Source: Oceanobacillus halophilus (GTDB taxonomy: Bacteria > Bacillota > Bacilli > Bacillales > Amphibacillaceae). Taken from it: a DNA stretch of 64,000 bases. Made by a program: the position numbers and the translations under genes. Location: the NCBI RefSeq assembly GCF_003628505.1, contig NZ_RBZP01000002.1:1-64000 (forward strand). Direction: 5' to 3'. Numbering within the stretch: position 1 is the first letter of the stretch; each line of letters opens with the position of its first letter. The notes under the pieces were generated by a model. The model made no database searches. It was not told the DNA's origin and saw only the letters and a program-made list of their open reading frames with translations. Of this stretch, positions 31,565 through 40,911 are shown piece by piece.

Positions 31565-31615
31565 GTTATCGGGCTTCCTCGCTTTTATCTCAGCCTTCCC
31601 GGTCTTTTATCAGGA
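31565..31615. repeat. Degenerate short tandem repeat
   Basis: On the minus strand GATAAAAG recurs at 22- and 20-nt steps (GATAAAAGACCGGGAAGG, GATAAAAGCGAGGAAGCC, then GATAACAG). About two and a half units lie between convergent genes. Its composition recalls the 21-bp repeat array at 55373. Confidence 0.5.
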
Positions 31616-31623
31616 TTATTCCT

Positions 31624-31938
31624 CTAACTAATCAATTTCAATCCGACAACAGCAGATATGATAAGCAATATAAAAAATAACCTCTTCCAATCTTTTGACT
31701 CTCCAAAAAATAACATCCCAACTAGTACACTTCCAGATGCACCAATTCCTGTCCAAACAGCATAAGCTGTCCCCATAGAAATAGTTTGCATGGATAGAGA
31801 CAGAAATAGAAAGCTAATGATAAACCCTGCAAACAGTAAAACAAAGGACGCAAAATTTTTCTTCTTATTCACTTGATTTATCCCCATAACACCAGCGACT
31901 TCTCCAGCTCCAGCAATGATTAGCATGATCCAATCCAT
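31624..31938 (-). CDS. ykkD: SMR-family exporter subunit YkkD
   Basis: 104-residue four-helix small multidrug resistance protein. The conserved glutamate is E13 in IAGAGEVAGV, and the GTAYAVWTGIG motif is near 60. It overlaps the ykkC stop by 1 bp (TAATG). Paired SMR genes make heteromeric exporters. A guanidine-I riboswitch upstream points to guanidinium as the substrate or inducer. Confidence 0.92.
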   Translation of the reverse strand: MDWIMLIIAGAGEVAGVMGINQVNKKKNFASFVLLFAGFIISFLFLSLSMQTISMGTAYAVWTGIGASGSVLVGMLFFGESKDWKRLFFILLIISAVVGLKLIS

Positions 31939-32273
31939 TAAGAACGCTCTCCTTCTGCCTCAGGCGTAATTACTTTTAATCCAATCACTCCGATTAATAG
32001 AACAAATATTAATAATAACTTCATCCATTGAAGTGGTTCTCCGAATACTACTATCTCCAGTAGAACCGTTCCAGCAGTACCCATCCCTGTAAAAACTGCG
32101 TATGTTGTTCCTACTGGCAACCTCCTTGATCCAATAATTAATAGATGCATACTCACATAAATGGCCAAAAGAGTTAACCCCCATGTCCACCAATTAAATG
32201 CATGATTTAATCCAACAACCCAGCCAATTTCAAATAAACCTGCAACAAATATAAGATTCCAATCTTTTTTCAT
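31938..32273 (-). CDS. ykkC: SMR-family exporter subunit YkkC
   Basis: 111-residue SMR protein with the essential glutamate in AGLFEIGWVVGL (E15) and the PVGTTYAVFTGMGTAGTV motif near 53. It is the first gene after the guanidine-I riboswitch and partner of ykkD. The match to B. subtilis YkkC runs along the whole length, including the ILLIGVIGLK-like C-terminal helix. Confidence 0.92.
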   Translation of the reverse strand: MKKDWNLIFVAGLFEIGWVVGLNHAFNWWTWGLTLLAIYVSMHLLIIGSRRLPVGTTYAVFTGMGTAGTVLLEIVVFGEPLQWMKLLLIFVLLIGVIGLKVITPEAEGERS

Positions 32274-32380
32274 ACTTATTCTCCTTTTATTAGAACCTTG
32301 CTAAGACTTTTTGTCTCTAAAGCAAAAGTTGTACTAAACTCCATAATTTAGAAAACAGCCTATAGTTTAAAGCGAAATGA

Positions 32381-32508
32381 AAAAGCCCTGAGAAGATATC
32401 ATTTTATCCTGATATCCTCCCGGGCTTTTGTCCCTCCGTGTACACGTATAACCGCGCGTTTTCTCTCGGACCTGACCAATTTGTATCAATTGCGGAACCC
32501 TAGAAAAC
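32381..32508 (-). promoter_or_regulatory. Guanidine-I (ykkC) riboswitch with terminator
   Basis: On the minus strand, CTAGGGTTCCGC (32503-32492), GGTCAGGTCCGAGAG and CACGGAGGGACAAAAGCCCG match the ykkC-yxkD class core. AAAAGCCC / GGGCTTTT with an inner GATATC pairing (32381-32429) forms the terminator that ligand binding disrupts. Guanidine should switch on ykkCD. Confidence 0.93.
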
Positions 32509-32527
32509 ATTCATTCAATTATCGATT

Positions 32528-32556
32528 ATTATAAATGGAGAATTAATGATAGTCAA
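32528..32556 (-). promoter_or_regulatory. Sigma-A promoter of ykkCD
   Basis: TTGACT (32556-32551), an exact 17-nt spacer and TATAAT (32533-32528) on the minus strand place the start near 32521, about 18 nt before the riboswitch. Confidence 0.8.
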
Positions 32557-32642
32557 GCAAGAATTCCTTTGAAAACATGTCCTATATTTCACATCCAATC
32601 ATACTATTTATAGTACGAGACTTGGACAAGGTGGAAACTACA

Positions 32643-33230
32643 ATGTTAAAAAAAGGGGTAGCAATTATAATTGGCAGTACATTGGTGGCATTTGCGATTA
32701 ACTTTTTTATCATAACAAATCATTTATTAGATGGTGGAATTATCGGGATCGGATTATTAGCTAAATATATTTTTGGTGTAAAACCAGGTTTAACGATTAT
32801 TATCTTAAGCATACCTTTATATTTTATTGCTTATTTTTATAAACGTATATATTTTTATAACGGTATACATGGACTTCTAATTTCATCTTTTCTCATTGAT
32901 TTATTTCAGCCTGTATCTCACTGGAATCCAGAAGGTGGTCCAATATTGGTCGGCGCCATAATCGGAGGGATATTAATAGGAACAGGTGTTGGTATTATGC
33001 TTTTAAATGACATAAGTACTGGAGGGTCTGAACTATTGGCGTTAATCATATCTAATATAACCTCCATCAATGCAGGACTTCTGATTTTCTTTATTGATTG
33101 CCTAGTTTTGCTCATAGGTTTTTTCTATATTCCTCCAGTTACTATTTTCTATTCTGCCTGTATGGTTTTAACCATTGGACTAACCACTTCAACCTTAATC
33201 AGAAATTTTCAGATAAAAAAATTGGAATAA
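32643..33230 (+). CDS. YitT-family membrane protein, short form
   Basis: 195 residues when started at the ATG with AAGGTGG upstream (32643); the frame is open further up without an RBS. It has five to six membrane segments and the family motif GGIIGIGLLAKYIFGVKPG near 40, plus STGGSELLALII near 118. Most YitT proteins carry an extra cytoplasmic DUF2179 domain at the C-terminus, which is missing here. Function unknown. Its stop codon lies within the terminator stem. Confidence 0.8.
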   Translation: MLKKGVAIIIGSTLVAFAINFFIITNHLLDGGIIGIGLLAKYIFGVKPGLTIIILSIPLYFIAYFYKRIYFYNGIHGLLISSFLIDLFQPVSHWNPEGGPILVGAIIGGILIGTGVGIMLLNDISTGGSELLALIISNITSINAGLLIFFIDCLVLLIGFFYIPPVTIFYSACMVLTIGLTTSTLIRNFQIKKLE

Positions 33231-33257
33231 GTGGTATGTTCAACAACCGCTTATTCC
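33224..33257. terminator. Bidirectional terminator overlapping the YitT stop codon
   Basis: GGAATAAGTGGT and ACCGCTTATTCC arms (one mismatch) with a 10-nt loop lie between the convergent YitT-type and MerR genes. Confidence 0.75.
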
Positions 33258-33268
33258 AGCCATTAATA

Positions 33269-34030
33269 TTATTTTTTTCCTAGATAGATGAAAATGGCAT
33301 CACGTAGAAATTTTGTTCCACCTTGAACAACCTTATCGTAATAAACTGAAAATCGTTCATCAGCTACATACATATCTGCCAGTCCCGCATGTGCTTCCTT
33401 TGAATAACTTGGCCATGAAAACATTAGCCATTCTTTATGCTTCTCAACAAGTTCCTGCGCTTCTTTAGATGAGGGGTCACCTGTTTCATACGCTCTTTTA
33501 AGTAAGGAAAATATCTCCTCCCCTACTTTCGTCATTGCCTGATAATCTTCTTCAGACAATCCCATCATCTTTGCATTGCTGGCATCAACTGTTTTATCCC
33601 CATATTTTTCTCTAATTTCTTTTCCATACTTTTGCTCATTTTCTTCCACTAGTTTTTGTTTAAAACCTTCAAACTTATCTTTATCTTTCATTGGTATTCC
33701 TCCTTCTTTGTTAATAATGGTCTTTTCGACTGTATCAATTATTTTGTCAAGACGGGATCTCTTCTTTTTAAGATTGAAAAAATGTTTCTTTAAAGCTTCT
33801 GTTTGCTGAAAATCTGGCTGATTGATTATCTGACTGATATCTTCCAAACTCACTTCCAATTCCCTATAGAATAAAATCTGCTGAAGCAAATCAACCTCTT
33901 TTTGTCCGTAAATACGATATCCCGATGAATTAATTCTTGCCGGCTTTAGTAAGCCAATTTGATCATAGTAGCGAAGTGTTCGACCGCTTACTCCTGATAT
34001 TTTTGCTAATTGATTTACGGTGTATTCCAT
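33269..34030 (-). CDS. MerR-family regulator with TipAS drug-binding domain
   Basis: 253 residues. The N-terminal MerR winged helix (YTVNQLAKISGVSGRTLRYYDQIGLL, 1-70) is followed by a dimerisation helix and a C-terminal TipAS domain (about 130-253, ending LRDAIFIYLGKK). This is the architecture of B. subtilis Mta and Streptomyces TipA, activators that respond to drugs. The ATG at 34030 with GGAGGG 5 nt away is the likely start. No efflux gene is adjacent except the BCCT carrier behind it, so its targets are unclear. Confidence 0.88.
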   Translation of the reverse strand: MEYTVNQLAKISGVSGRTLRYYDQIGLLKPARINSSGYRIYGQKEVDLLQQILFYRELEVSLEDISQIINQPDFQQTEALKKHFFNLKKKRSRLDKIIDTVEKTIINKEGGIPMKDKDKFEGFKQKLVEENEQKYGKEIREKYGDKTVDASNAKMMGLSEEDYQAMTKVGEEIFSLLKRAYETGDPSSKEAQELVEKHKEWLMFSWPSYSKEAHAGLADMYVADERFSVYYDKVVQGGTKFLRDAIFIYLGKK

Positions 34031-34095
34031 AGTCACCCTCCTGACAATTACTATCCTAAACCTTTACGCTACGTCAAGGTCAAGAGGAAAAAATA

Positions 34096-34123
34096 AGCAG
34101 CCAAAGGTTTATCCTTTAGCTGC
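34096..34123 (-). terminator. Terminator overlapping the end of the BCCT gene
   Basis: GCAGC-AAAGG / CCTTT-GCTGC stem (one bulge or mismatch), with the loop and 3' arm reaching past the stop codon at 34109, followed on the minus strand by TTATTTTTTCC. Confidence 0.8.
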
Positions 34124-35650
34124 CTCTTCTTCATTTTCCTCTTTCTTGTTATTGGCTTTATATCGTCTATAATCTTTGGTTAATATTCTCCAAATGGATA
34201 GGACCATAATTAAAAGTATAACCGTAAATGGTAACGCTGACGTTAAAGATGCCGTCTGCAATGCATTTAAACCACCAGCAATCAACAAGACAACAGCAAT
34301 AGCTGTAATGAGTGTTCCCCAAATCAATTTCACCATTAAGGTTGGATTTAATGAACCTTTAGAGGTCATACTACCCAAAATGTACGTAGCTGAGTCTGCT
34401 GACGTTACTAGGAAGGTAAAAATTAATAATATAGACAGAATGGATAAAATTGTCGTAAGTGGTACCACTTCAAATGTTTCAAACAAGGCTACCGTAACAT
34501 CATTATTTACTGCATCAGCAATCTGTGTACCATTGAATAAATCACTATATAGAGCGGTTCCACCAAAAGTAGCAATCCATAAACACGCAATAGCCGGTGG
34601 AACAACAAGGACGCCGAATACAAATTCACGAATCGTTCTCCCTCTTGAAACTCTAGCAACAAACGCACCTACAAATGGAGACCAAGCAATTCCCCATGCC
34701 CAATAAAATATCGTCCAATCCTGAACCCAATTTTCTCCACTATAAGGTGTTAACCGTAAGCTATACTGCAGGAAATTCGTAATGTAGTCCCCTAAGGCCA
34801 ATACAAAAGTATCTAAAATAAAAACAGTTGGTCCTGCAAAAAACACAAACACCATTAAAACAAGTGCCAGCCCTAGATTTATATTACTTAACCATTTGAT
34901 TCCCTTATTTAGCCCTGTACTTGATGATGCCATGTACGCCACCAGCATGACAAGGGCAATAGCAATTTGCACCCACATTGAATTTGGTATATTGGCTACG
35001 GCATTTAACCCGCCATTCATCTGCATAATTCCCAAACCCAATGTTGTTGCAACACCCATCACGGTTGCAATAACTGCTAAGGAATCAACCGTGTTGCCAG
35101 CAATTTTATTTTTTCCTATCACTGGTTCTATTGCAACGGAAATTAGACCTTTTTTATCTTTTTTAAATTGTAAATAAGCAATGACTAAACCTACAATTGC
35201 AAAAACAGACCATTGACTAATTCCCCAGTGAAAGAAAGAATAACTCATTGCTTCTCTAGCTGCTTCTGGAGTAAGTGCCTCTAACTCAGGAAAAGGCGTA
35301 GAAAAGAAGTGACTCATTGGTTCAGCAACGCCATAGAATACGATGGAAATTCCGAAACCTGCTGAAAACAACATTCCTATCCAAGTAAAAAACGGAAAAT
35401 CTGGTCTGGATTCCTGAGGACCAAGCCGAATCTTTCCATACTTACTTGCAGACAATATTATCAAAAATAACGTAATAATAAAAACAGCTAATAAGTAAAA
35501 CCAGCCAAAATTGTTCGTTGTAAAATTAAATAAGGACTCTGCAACAGTTCCAAATCTTTTTGGAAATATTGCTCCAATTATAACTAGTAATCCAACTATA
35601 ATAGATGATACATAAAAAACTGGATTTTGATATGCACTCTTTTTTTTCAT
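34109..35650 (-). CDS. opuD: BCCT-family osmolyte transporter (OpuD-like)
   Basis: 513 residues with twelve predicted membrane segments. The family's tryptophan-rich TM8 region (WTIFYWAWGIAWSPFVG, near 305-325) is intact, followed by the conserved cytoplasmic ARVSRGRTIREF loop. BCCT carriers take up glycine betaine, choline or carnitine with sodium or protons; betaine is the most likely substrate in Bacillaceae, but the family has close paralogues, so the symbol is provisional. AAAGGA precedes the ATG. It is a single gene with its own terminator. Confidence 0.82.
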   Translation of the reverse strand: MKKKSAYQNPVFYVSSIIVGLLVIIGAIFPKRFGTVAESLFNFTTNNFGWFYLLAVFIITLFLIILSASKYGKIRLGPQESRPDFPFFTWIGMLFSAGFGISIVFYGVAEPMSHFFSTPFPELEALTPEAAREAMSYSFFHWGISQWSVFAIVGLVIAYLQFKKDKKGLISVAIEPVIGKNKIAGNTVDSLAVIATVMGVATTLGLGIMQMNGGLNAVANIPNSMWVQIAIALVMLVAYMASSSTGLNKGIKWLSNINLGLALVLMVFVFFAGPTVFILDTFVLALGDYITNFLQYSLRLTPYSGENWVQDWTIFYWAWGIAWSPFVGAFVARVSRGRTIREFVFGVLVVPPAIACLWIATFGGTALYSDLFNGTQIADAVNNDVTVALFETFEVVPLTTILSILSILLIFTFLVTSADSATYILGSMTSKGSLNPTLMVKLIWGTLITAIAVVLLIAGGLNALQTASLTSALPFTVILLIMVLSIWRILTKDYRRYKANNKKEENEEEAAKG

Positions 35651-35877
35651 AACAGTTCCTTTCTGTAGATGTATTCTATCTCTGGAGTATGTAATTGTAA
35701 TCGCTTATTAACAAATGAGTTTCTGCAACAATTATTTTCCCCGTTAACGATTATACTAAACATTTTCTACAGATGAAAATGTTTCAACAGAAATTTTACT
35801 TTTCGTATGACTCTTCACAAAGAAATTGACACTGCGGTTACACTACTAATGAATAGATTTTTGCTGTTTATGTGTAT

Positions 35878-36087
35878 TTTTGTATAGACTGTTGATATCT
35901 TTAATTCAAAATAGTGTTAGCTCCCGCTCACACTTATGTTTGAGGTGTGCGATTATTCGCTCCGGCATAATACTCGCGGTTCGCGGGCACGGCCTCAGCC
36001 TCCTCGCGGAAAGCGGAGTGTATTTCCGTAGCGATGTTAACGAATCGCTCCATTAGTTATTTATTTTTAGTTAAATAGATCAACAAT
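35878..36087. repeat. Dispersed MITE-like repeat, copy 4 (near-complete short form)
   Basis: About 210 bp. The ends GACTGTTGATATCTTTAATT (left) and AGTTAAATAGATCAACAAT (right) are imperfect inverted repeats. Inside are CGCTCACACT, ATTCGCTCCGGCATAATACT and GGGCACGGCCTCAGCCTCCT, matching copy 1 in reverse, then GCGGAAAGCGGAGTGTATTT. The surrounding 35.65-36.3 kb interval has no gene that I can support. Confidence 0.78.
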
Positions 36088-36300
36088 TTCCATCAACATC
36101 GACAAAGTTAAAAAGTAACGATATTTACTCACTATAATGACGAACCATTATATGAATGGTAGTTTTGTGTTTTTTAATTTGTTTACTAATTACTTTGCTA
36201 TGTCCGAAAAAAGATTAATGTACATTTTCTTATGCGAGGCTAAATTGTTACTATGACAAAAGCACAGCACCTAGATTTAGAATCGCAATAAAAATGCAAA

Positions 36301-36340
36301 AAAATCCGAACGGTACTATTATAGTAAAGTTCGGATTTTA
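36301..36340 (-). terminator. Terminator of the NlpC/P60 gene
   Basis: AAAATCCGAAC / GTTCGGATTTT, an 11-bp perfect stem with a 17-nt loop, T run on the minus strand. Confidence 0.82.
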
Positions 36341-36382
36341 CATAACTAAAACATTTGTTTCAGCCTTTATCTATTATTCTAT

Positions 36383-37588
36383 TTATCTTACACGACGTAC
36401 ATGCCCTGCAAAATGATCTTTCCAATAACCGCTTGACATATTAGCAACTGCTAAACCAGTAGAGTTTTGTGCACCAATAAATTTACCTCCACCTAGGTAG
36501 ATACCAACATGTCCATTTGTTTTATAAGTGTTAAAGAAAACTAAGTCTCCTGGTTGCGCATTACTATATGATACTTTTGTTCCAGTAGATTGTAATCCTG
36601 CTGTACTAGATGGAATGGAAATTCCAGCTTGAGAAAAGGCCCATGAAACAAATCCAGAACAGTCAAATCCACTTGGAGATTTACCAGCCCAAACATATGG
36701 AGTACCTAAGTGATTAAATCCAGCGTTAACAGCTGTTTGAATATTGCCACTTCCACTAGATTTGCTCAAAGTTGTAAGACTACCACCATCAGAAGATTTT
36801 GAAGCAGTATTTGAGCTTGAACTTGCTACTTGCGTCTCATTCGCAGGAACAACGGCTGGAGCCTTTAAGCTTTGTTCTAAAGAAGCAAGTTGACTATCTT
36901 CTATTTGTAAGTCTTCTTTCATGGTTACTAATCGTTGTTTTTTATCATCTAACGAACCCATTTTTTCTTCGGTCTGTGCTTTTTGCTCTTTAATTGTTGC
37001 TACCATACCTTCAAGTTCAACTTTCATAGCAGTCAGTTCTTCTAGTTCTTCTTCCAAGTTTGCTTGCTTTTCTTCCACTAATTGTTTATCAGCTTCTTGT
37101 GATTTAATTAAGTTTTGATCAGATTCTGTTATTTTGCTGACTGCAGTTACTCGACTAATAAAATCGCCAAAACTTTTTGATCCAAAAATAACTTCTAAAT
37201 AACTCACATTACCGCCATTTTGTTGATACGATTGTACACGTTCTTTTAAGATATCATATCGTTTTTCAATAGCAGCTTCTAATTCTGCAATTTCTGATTC
37301 TAACGCGTTTATTTCTTCTTCTGTTGCAGCTATATCAGCTTCTGTTTGATCCATCATTTTCTGGTTTTCTTTCAGAGCATTATTGGTCTTTTCAATTTCT
37401 TTTTCTAAATCATTGATTTCGATTAGGACATCTGCAATTTTATTTTCTGCATCTGATAACTTGTCCTTAATTTCTTCACGTTCAGCTTGTACTTCTTCTA
37501 TCGTTTGTGCATGAATTGAATCTACAAACATCGGCCCTGTAAACCCAATAACTGCAACTGCAGATAAAGCTATTACTGTCTTTTTCAT
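36383..37588 (-). CDS. CwlO-like NlpC/P60 peptidoglycan endopeptidase
   Basis: 401-residue secreted protein. A signal peptide (about 1-28, ending IHAQ) is followed by a long coiled coil (30-240), a serine-rich linker (250-280) and an NlpC/P60 domain (about 283-401). The catalytic pair is C310 (GFDCSGFVSWAF) and H360 (NGHVGIY). The coiled-coil plus NlpC/P60 layout is that of B. subtilis CwlO, a D,L-endopeptidase needed for wall elongation and activated by FtsEX. A possible WalR box lies upstream. ftsEX is not in the window, so it may be a CwlO paralogue. Confidence 0.85.
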   Translation of the reverse strand: MKKTVIALSAVAVIGFTGPMFVDSIHAQTIEEVQAEREEIKDKLSDAENKIADVLIEINDLEKEIEKTNNALKENQKMMDQTEADIAATEEEINALESEIAELEAAIEKRYDILKERVQSYQQNGGNVSYLEVIFGSKSFGDFISRVTAVSKITESDQNLIKSQEADKQLVEEKQANLEEELEELTAMKVELEGMVATIKEQKAQTEEKMGSLDDKKQRLVTMKEDLQIEDSQLASLEQSLKAPAVVPANETQVASSSSNTASKSSDGGSLTTLSKSSGSGNIQTAVNAGFNHLGTPYVWAGKSPSGFDCSGFVSWAFSQAGISIPSSTAGLQSTGTKVSYSNAQPGDLVFFNTYKTNGHVGIYLGGGKFIGAQNSTGLAVANMSSGYWKDHFAGHVRRVR

Positions 37589-37734
37589 TACCTTATTCCT
37601 CGCTTCCCAACTTTGCGGTTTGTATTATGTATTCGCTATCTATTAAACTGTCTTTCCTATATGATATATTCATTTTTACCTAGTCCAAATGTCACTCGAC
37701 AATTTGTAGTATAACATGTAATAATTTCACACAT

Positions 37735-37751
37735 ATTATAGTTATATTACA
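37735..37751 (-). promoter_or_regulatory. Possible WalR box
   Basis: On the minus strand TGTAAT-ATAAC-TATAAT differs by one base from the WalR direct repeat (TGTAAT-N5-TGTAAT). It lies about 150 bp before the CwlO-like gene. cwlO-type genes are known WalRK targets; AT-rich sequence makes chance matches likely. Confidence 0.3.
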
Positions 37752-37791
37752 ATTATATTTCAAAACCGACATTTTTCGCCATAAACCAGTA

Positions 37792-37833
37792 AAAAAAGCG
37801 CCATGCTCTCTTTACAAGAACTGGCGCTTTTTT
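37792..37833 (-). terminator. Terminator of aceB-aceA
   Basis: AAAAAAGCGCCA / TGGCGCTTTTTT, a 12-bp perfect stem with an 18-nt loop, T run on both strands, 16 bp after the aceA stop. Confidence 0.88.
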
Positions 37834-37848
37834 ACAAATTTTATCTAA

Positions 37849-39126
37849 TTAACTAGTAAACTGTGCTTCTTCGGTTGAACCCTTCAATGCAGTTGTAGAA
37901 GATGTACCGCCGGAAACAACTTGTGCTACTTCATCAAAGTAACCTGTTCCAACTTCTCGTTGGTGACGAGTTGCAGAATAACCATATTTTTCACTTGCAA
38001 ATTCTGCTTGCTGTAACTCAGAGTATGCAGCCATTCCTTCATCCTTATATTTTCTAGCAAGCTCGAACATACTGTGATTTAGTGCATGGAAACCAGCCAA
38101 TGTTACAAACTGGAATTTATATCCCATTTCACCTAATTCTTTTTGGAAATTAGCAATTTCCTCTTCAGAAAGCTTCTGTTTCCAGTTAAATGAAGGTGAA
38201 CAATTATATGCAAGCAATTTGTTTGGATATTTTTCATGAATGGCATCAGCAAACTTTCTTGCTTCATCAATATCTGGTTCTGAAGTTTCACACCAGATTA
38301 AGTCAGCATATGGTGCATAAGCAAGTCCTCGAGCTATTGCCTGATCAATTCCAGATTTTGTACGATAGAAACCTTCTGTTGTACGTTCTCCAGTTATAAA
38401 ATCTGCATCATACGGATCAACATCACTTGTAATTAAGTCTGCAGCATTTGCATCTGTACGAGCTATAATAACAGTTGGCGTTCCCATTACGTCTGCAGCA
38501 AACCTTGCTGCAATCAGATTTTTCACTGCTGTTTGTGTTGGTAGCAACACTTTTCCACCTAAATGTCCACATTTTTTCTCAGAAGATAATTGGTCTTCAA
38601 AATGCACACCGGAAGCACCTGATTCAATCATAGATTTCATCAATTCAAAAACATTCAACTGACCACCAAATCCAGCCTCTGCATCAGCAACGATTGGCAC
38701 AAACCAGTCAATTTCTTCATTACCTTCAGAAAAATGAACTTGATCTGCACGTTGTAAAGCTTGATTAATACGTTTTACAACGCTTGGTACACTATTCGCC
38801 GGATATAAACTTTGGTCGGGATACATTTGACCTGCCAAGTTAGCATCAGCAGCAACTTGCCACCCACTAAGATAAATAGCCTTTAGGCCCGCTTTAACCT
38901 GTTGAACTGCTTGATTACCAGTCAATGCCCCAAGAGCGTTTATATATTCTTCTCCATTAATTGATTCCCATAACTTATTAGCACCTCTTGTAGCAAGCGT
39001 ATACTCGATATCAATGGAACCTCTTAAACGAATAACATCCTCCGCTGTATATGGACGCTCTACTCCCATCCAGCGCTTATTATTATCCCACTCTTGTTTT
39101 AATACTTCCACACGATTAATTCCCAT
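37849..39126 (-). CDS. aceA: Isocitrate lyase AceA
   Basis: 425 residues from the ATG at 39126 (an in-frame ATG at 39132 is too close to the GGGGG RBS). It cleaves isocitrate to glyoxylate and succinate, the first step of the glyoxylate shunt. The catalytic motif KKCGHLGGK is near 190, with the loop [14 protein letters not shown] near 310. Cotranscribed with aceB, 15-20 bp downstream. The shunt lets the cell grow on acetate or fatty acids, which fits the fad operon in this window. Confidence 0.96.
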   Translation of the reverse strand: MGINRVEVLKQEWDNNKRWMGVERPYTAEDVIRLRGSIDIEYTLATRGANKLWESINGEEYINALGALTGNQAVQQVKAGLKAIYLSGWQVAADANLAGQMYPDQSLYPANSVPSVVKRINQALQRADQVHFSEGNEEIDWFVPIVADAEAGFGGQLNVFELMKSMIESGASGVHFEDQLSSEKKCGHLGGKVLLPTQTAVKNLIAARFAADVMGTPTVIIARTDANAADLITSDVDPYDADFITGERTTEGFYRTKSGIDQAIARGLAYAPYADLIWCETSEPDIDEARKFADAIHEKYPNKLLAYNCSPSFNWKQKLSEEEIANFQKELGEMGYKFQFVTLAGFHALNHSMFELARKYKDEGMAAYSELQQAEFASEKYGYSATRHQREVGTGYFDEVAQVVSGGTSSTTALKGSTEEAQFTS

Positions 39127-39147
39127 TTTCATGTCCCCCTCTAAATT

Positions 39148-40743
39148 TTAGTTATTATCCTTTAATAAACTTTCATAAGCTGGTAGTGTTAAAAACTCAG
39201 TAAATTGATCCTGACTAATTAAGTCCCTGAAAATCTCTGCTGCCCTCAAATAATTACCATTACTAAACATATCATTTCCAACGTTATCTTTAATTTTGTC
39301 TAATTCTTCTTCTATTAAAGTCTCCACTAAACCTAAGTTAATTTCTGTTCTATCATTGATAATTCCCTTCGGATGACGGATCCATTGCCATACCTGTGCT
39401 CTTGAAATTTCTGCTGTTGCGGCATCTTCCATTAAATTATTTAATGGAACAGCACCCATTCCACTTAACCAAGCTGCTGTGTACTGTATTCCAACATTTA
39501 TATTGGTACGTAAACCGATCTCGGTAATATCACCTTTCGGAACTTCTACTAAGTCTTCCGCAGTGACATTTATATCATCACGTTTGTTAAAGATTTGATT
39601 TGGAGTTGACATTCCTTTATCAAATACTTCTTTGACAAGCTGCACCATCCCTGGGTGAGCAACCCACGTTCCATCATGACCATCCCTTACTTCTCTTTCT
39701 TTATCCGCCTGCACTTTTTTAAATGCAACTTCATTAGCTTTATCATCATTTTTAACAGGGATTTGTGCAGCCATTCCTCCAATTGCCGGTGCATTCCGTT
39801 TATGGCATGTTTGAATCGCTAATAAGGAATAAGACCTCATAAAAGGAACTTCCATCGTCACTACCGAGCGATCCGGCAAAATAACATCTGGGTGATTCTG
39901 AAACTTTTTAATGTAGCTGAAAATATAATCCCAACGTCCGCAGTTCAAGCCTGCAGAGTGGTCTCGTAATTCGTATAAAATCTCATCCATCTCGAATGCA
40001 GCTGTAATTGTTTCTATTAAAACAGTTGCTTTTATTGTTCCCTGAGGAATACCGATTTCGTTTTGTGCAAATATAAAAACATCATTCCACAATCTTGCCT
40101 CTAAGTGGTTTTCTAATTTTGGTAAATAGAAATATGGTCCCGTTCCACGACGTATTAATTCCTTTGCATTATGATATAAATAAAGTCCAAAATCTACTAA
40201 ACTACCAGACATCGGTTTTCCAGCAACCGTAATATTCTTCTCTTCCAGATGCCAGCCTCTTGGACGAACAATTAGTACAGCTGTATCCTCATTTAATTTG
40301 TATTCTTTTCCGTTGGGAGCCTGAAAATCAATCTGTCTTCGAATTGCATCTTTTAAATTTATCTGTCCTTGCATCTCATTTTCCCAAGTTGGTGACGTTG
40401 CATCCTCGAAATCTGCCATAAATGTTTTTGCACCAGAATTCAATGCATTTATTATCATTTTCCGATCAACCGGTCCTGTAATCTCTACTCGCCGATCCTG
40501 TAAATCCTTTGGTATCTGTTCAACCGTCCAATCACTTTCTCGAATCGATTGTGTTTCAGAAAGAAAGTCCAGTTTCTTTCCTTCATTTAATTCTTGCTGT
40601 TTTTCTTTCCGTAATTCTAACAAGTTTTTCCTTCTATCGTTAAAATGAAGATGTAATTTTTCTAAAAACTCTAATGCACCAGGTGTTAGTATTTCCTCGA
40701 AACGTTGGTTGCCATTTATTTGTATCTCCGAATTTTTCAACAT
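39148..40743 (-). CDS. aceB: Malate synthase AceB
   Basis: 531-residue malate synthase A, which condenses glyoxylate with acetyl-CoA to give malate. Conserved regions include TFMADFEDATSPTWEN (near 100), RPRGWHLEEKN (near 160) and ICHK/RNAPAIGGMAAQIP. GGAGGG lies 8 nt before the ATG. It is followed directly by aceA. A 31-residue zinc-ribbon gene and a palindrome (TGTTATATAACA) lie just upstream on the same strand. Confidence 0.96.
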   Translation of the reverse strand: MLKNSEIQINGNQRFEEILTPGALEFLEKLHLHFNDRRKNLLELRKEKQQELNEGKKLDFLSETQSIRESDWTVEQIPKDLQDRRVEITGPVDRKMIINALNSGAKTFMADFEDATSPTWENEMQGQINLKDAIRRQIDFQAPNGKEYKLNEDTAVLIVRPRGWHLEEKNITVAGKPMSGSLVDFGLYLYHNAKELIRRGTGPYFYLPKLENHLEARLWNDVFIFAQNEIGIPQGTIKATVLIETITAAFEMDEILYELRDHSAGLNCGRWDYIFSYIKKFQNHPDVILPDRSVVTMEVPFMRSYSLLAIQTCHKRNAPAIGGMAAQIPVKNDDKANEVAFKKVQADKEREVRDGHDGTWVAHPGMVQLVKEVFDKGMSTPNQIFNKRDDINVTAEDLVEVPKGDITEIGLRTNINVGIQYTAAWLSGMGAVPLNNLMEDAATAEISRAQVWQWIRHPKGIINDRTEINLGLVETLIEEELDKIKDNVGNDMFSNGNYLRAAEIFRDLISQDQFTEFLTLPAYESLLKDNN

Positions 40744-40788
40744 GGTACAGCCCTCCTCTGTTATACTATAGACAGATATTATTACATT

Positions 40789-40800
40789 TGTTATATAACA
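40789..40800. promoter_or_regulatory. Palindrome upstream of aceB
   Basis: TGTTATATAACA is a perfect 12-bp palindrome 46 bp before the aceB ATG. Ten bases of it (TTATATAACA) recur at 40934-40943 on the far side of the small zinc-ribbon gene. Candidate operator of an unidentified regulator. Confidence 0.35.
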
Positions 40801-40815
40801 TGTAGTGCAAAAAAA

Positions 40816-40911
40816 TTAGTCTTCTCTTTTAGAAAGACAATAATCACATTCCATTGTAAAACTTCTAGCATCCACTTCTTTTCCACATTCTGGGCAATTA
40901 ATTGTTTCCAT
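40816..40911 (-). CDS. Tiny zinc-ribbon protein, 31 residues
   Basis: A 31-residue frame starting METINCPECGKEVDARSF and carrying two CxxC pairs (C6/C9 and C22/C25), the plan of a minimal zinc ribbon. AAAAGGAG lies 8-9 nt before the ATG. It is too short for ordinary gene finders. It points toward aceB-aceA with a 72-bp gap and no terminator that I can see, so cotranscription is possible. Function unknown. Confidence 0.65.
   Translation of the reverse strand: METINCPECGKEVDARSFTMECDYCLSKRED

Noticed and set aside
35878-36087. Insertion sequence
   Set aside because: No copy of the repeat contains a transposase frame, so an autonomous IS cannot be claimed from this window.
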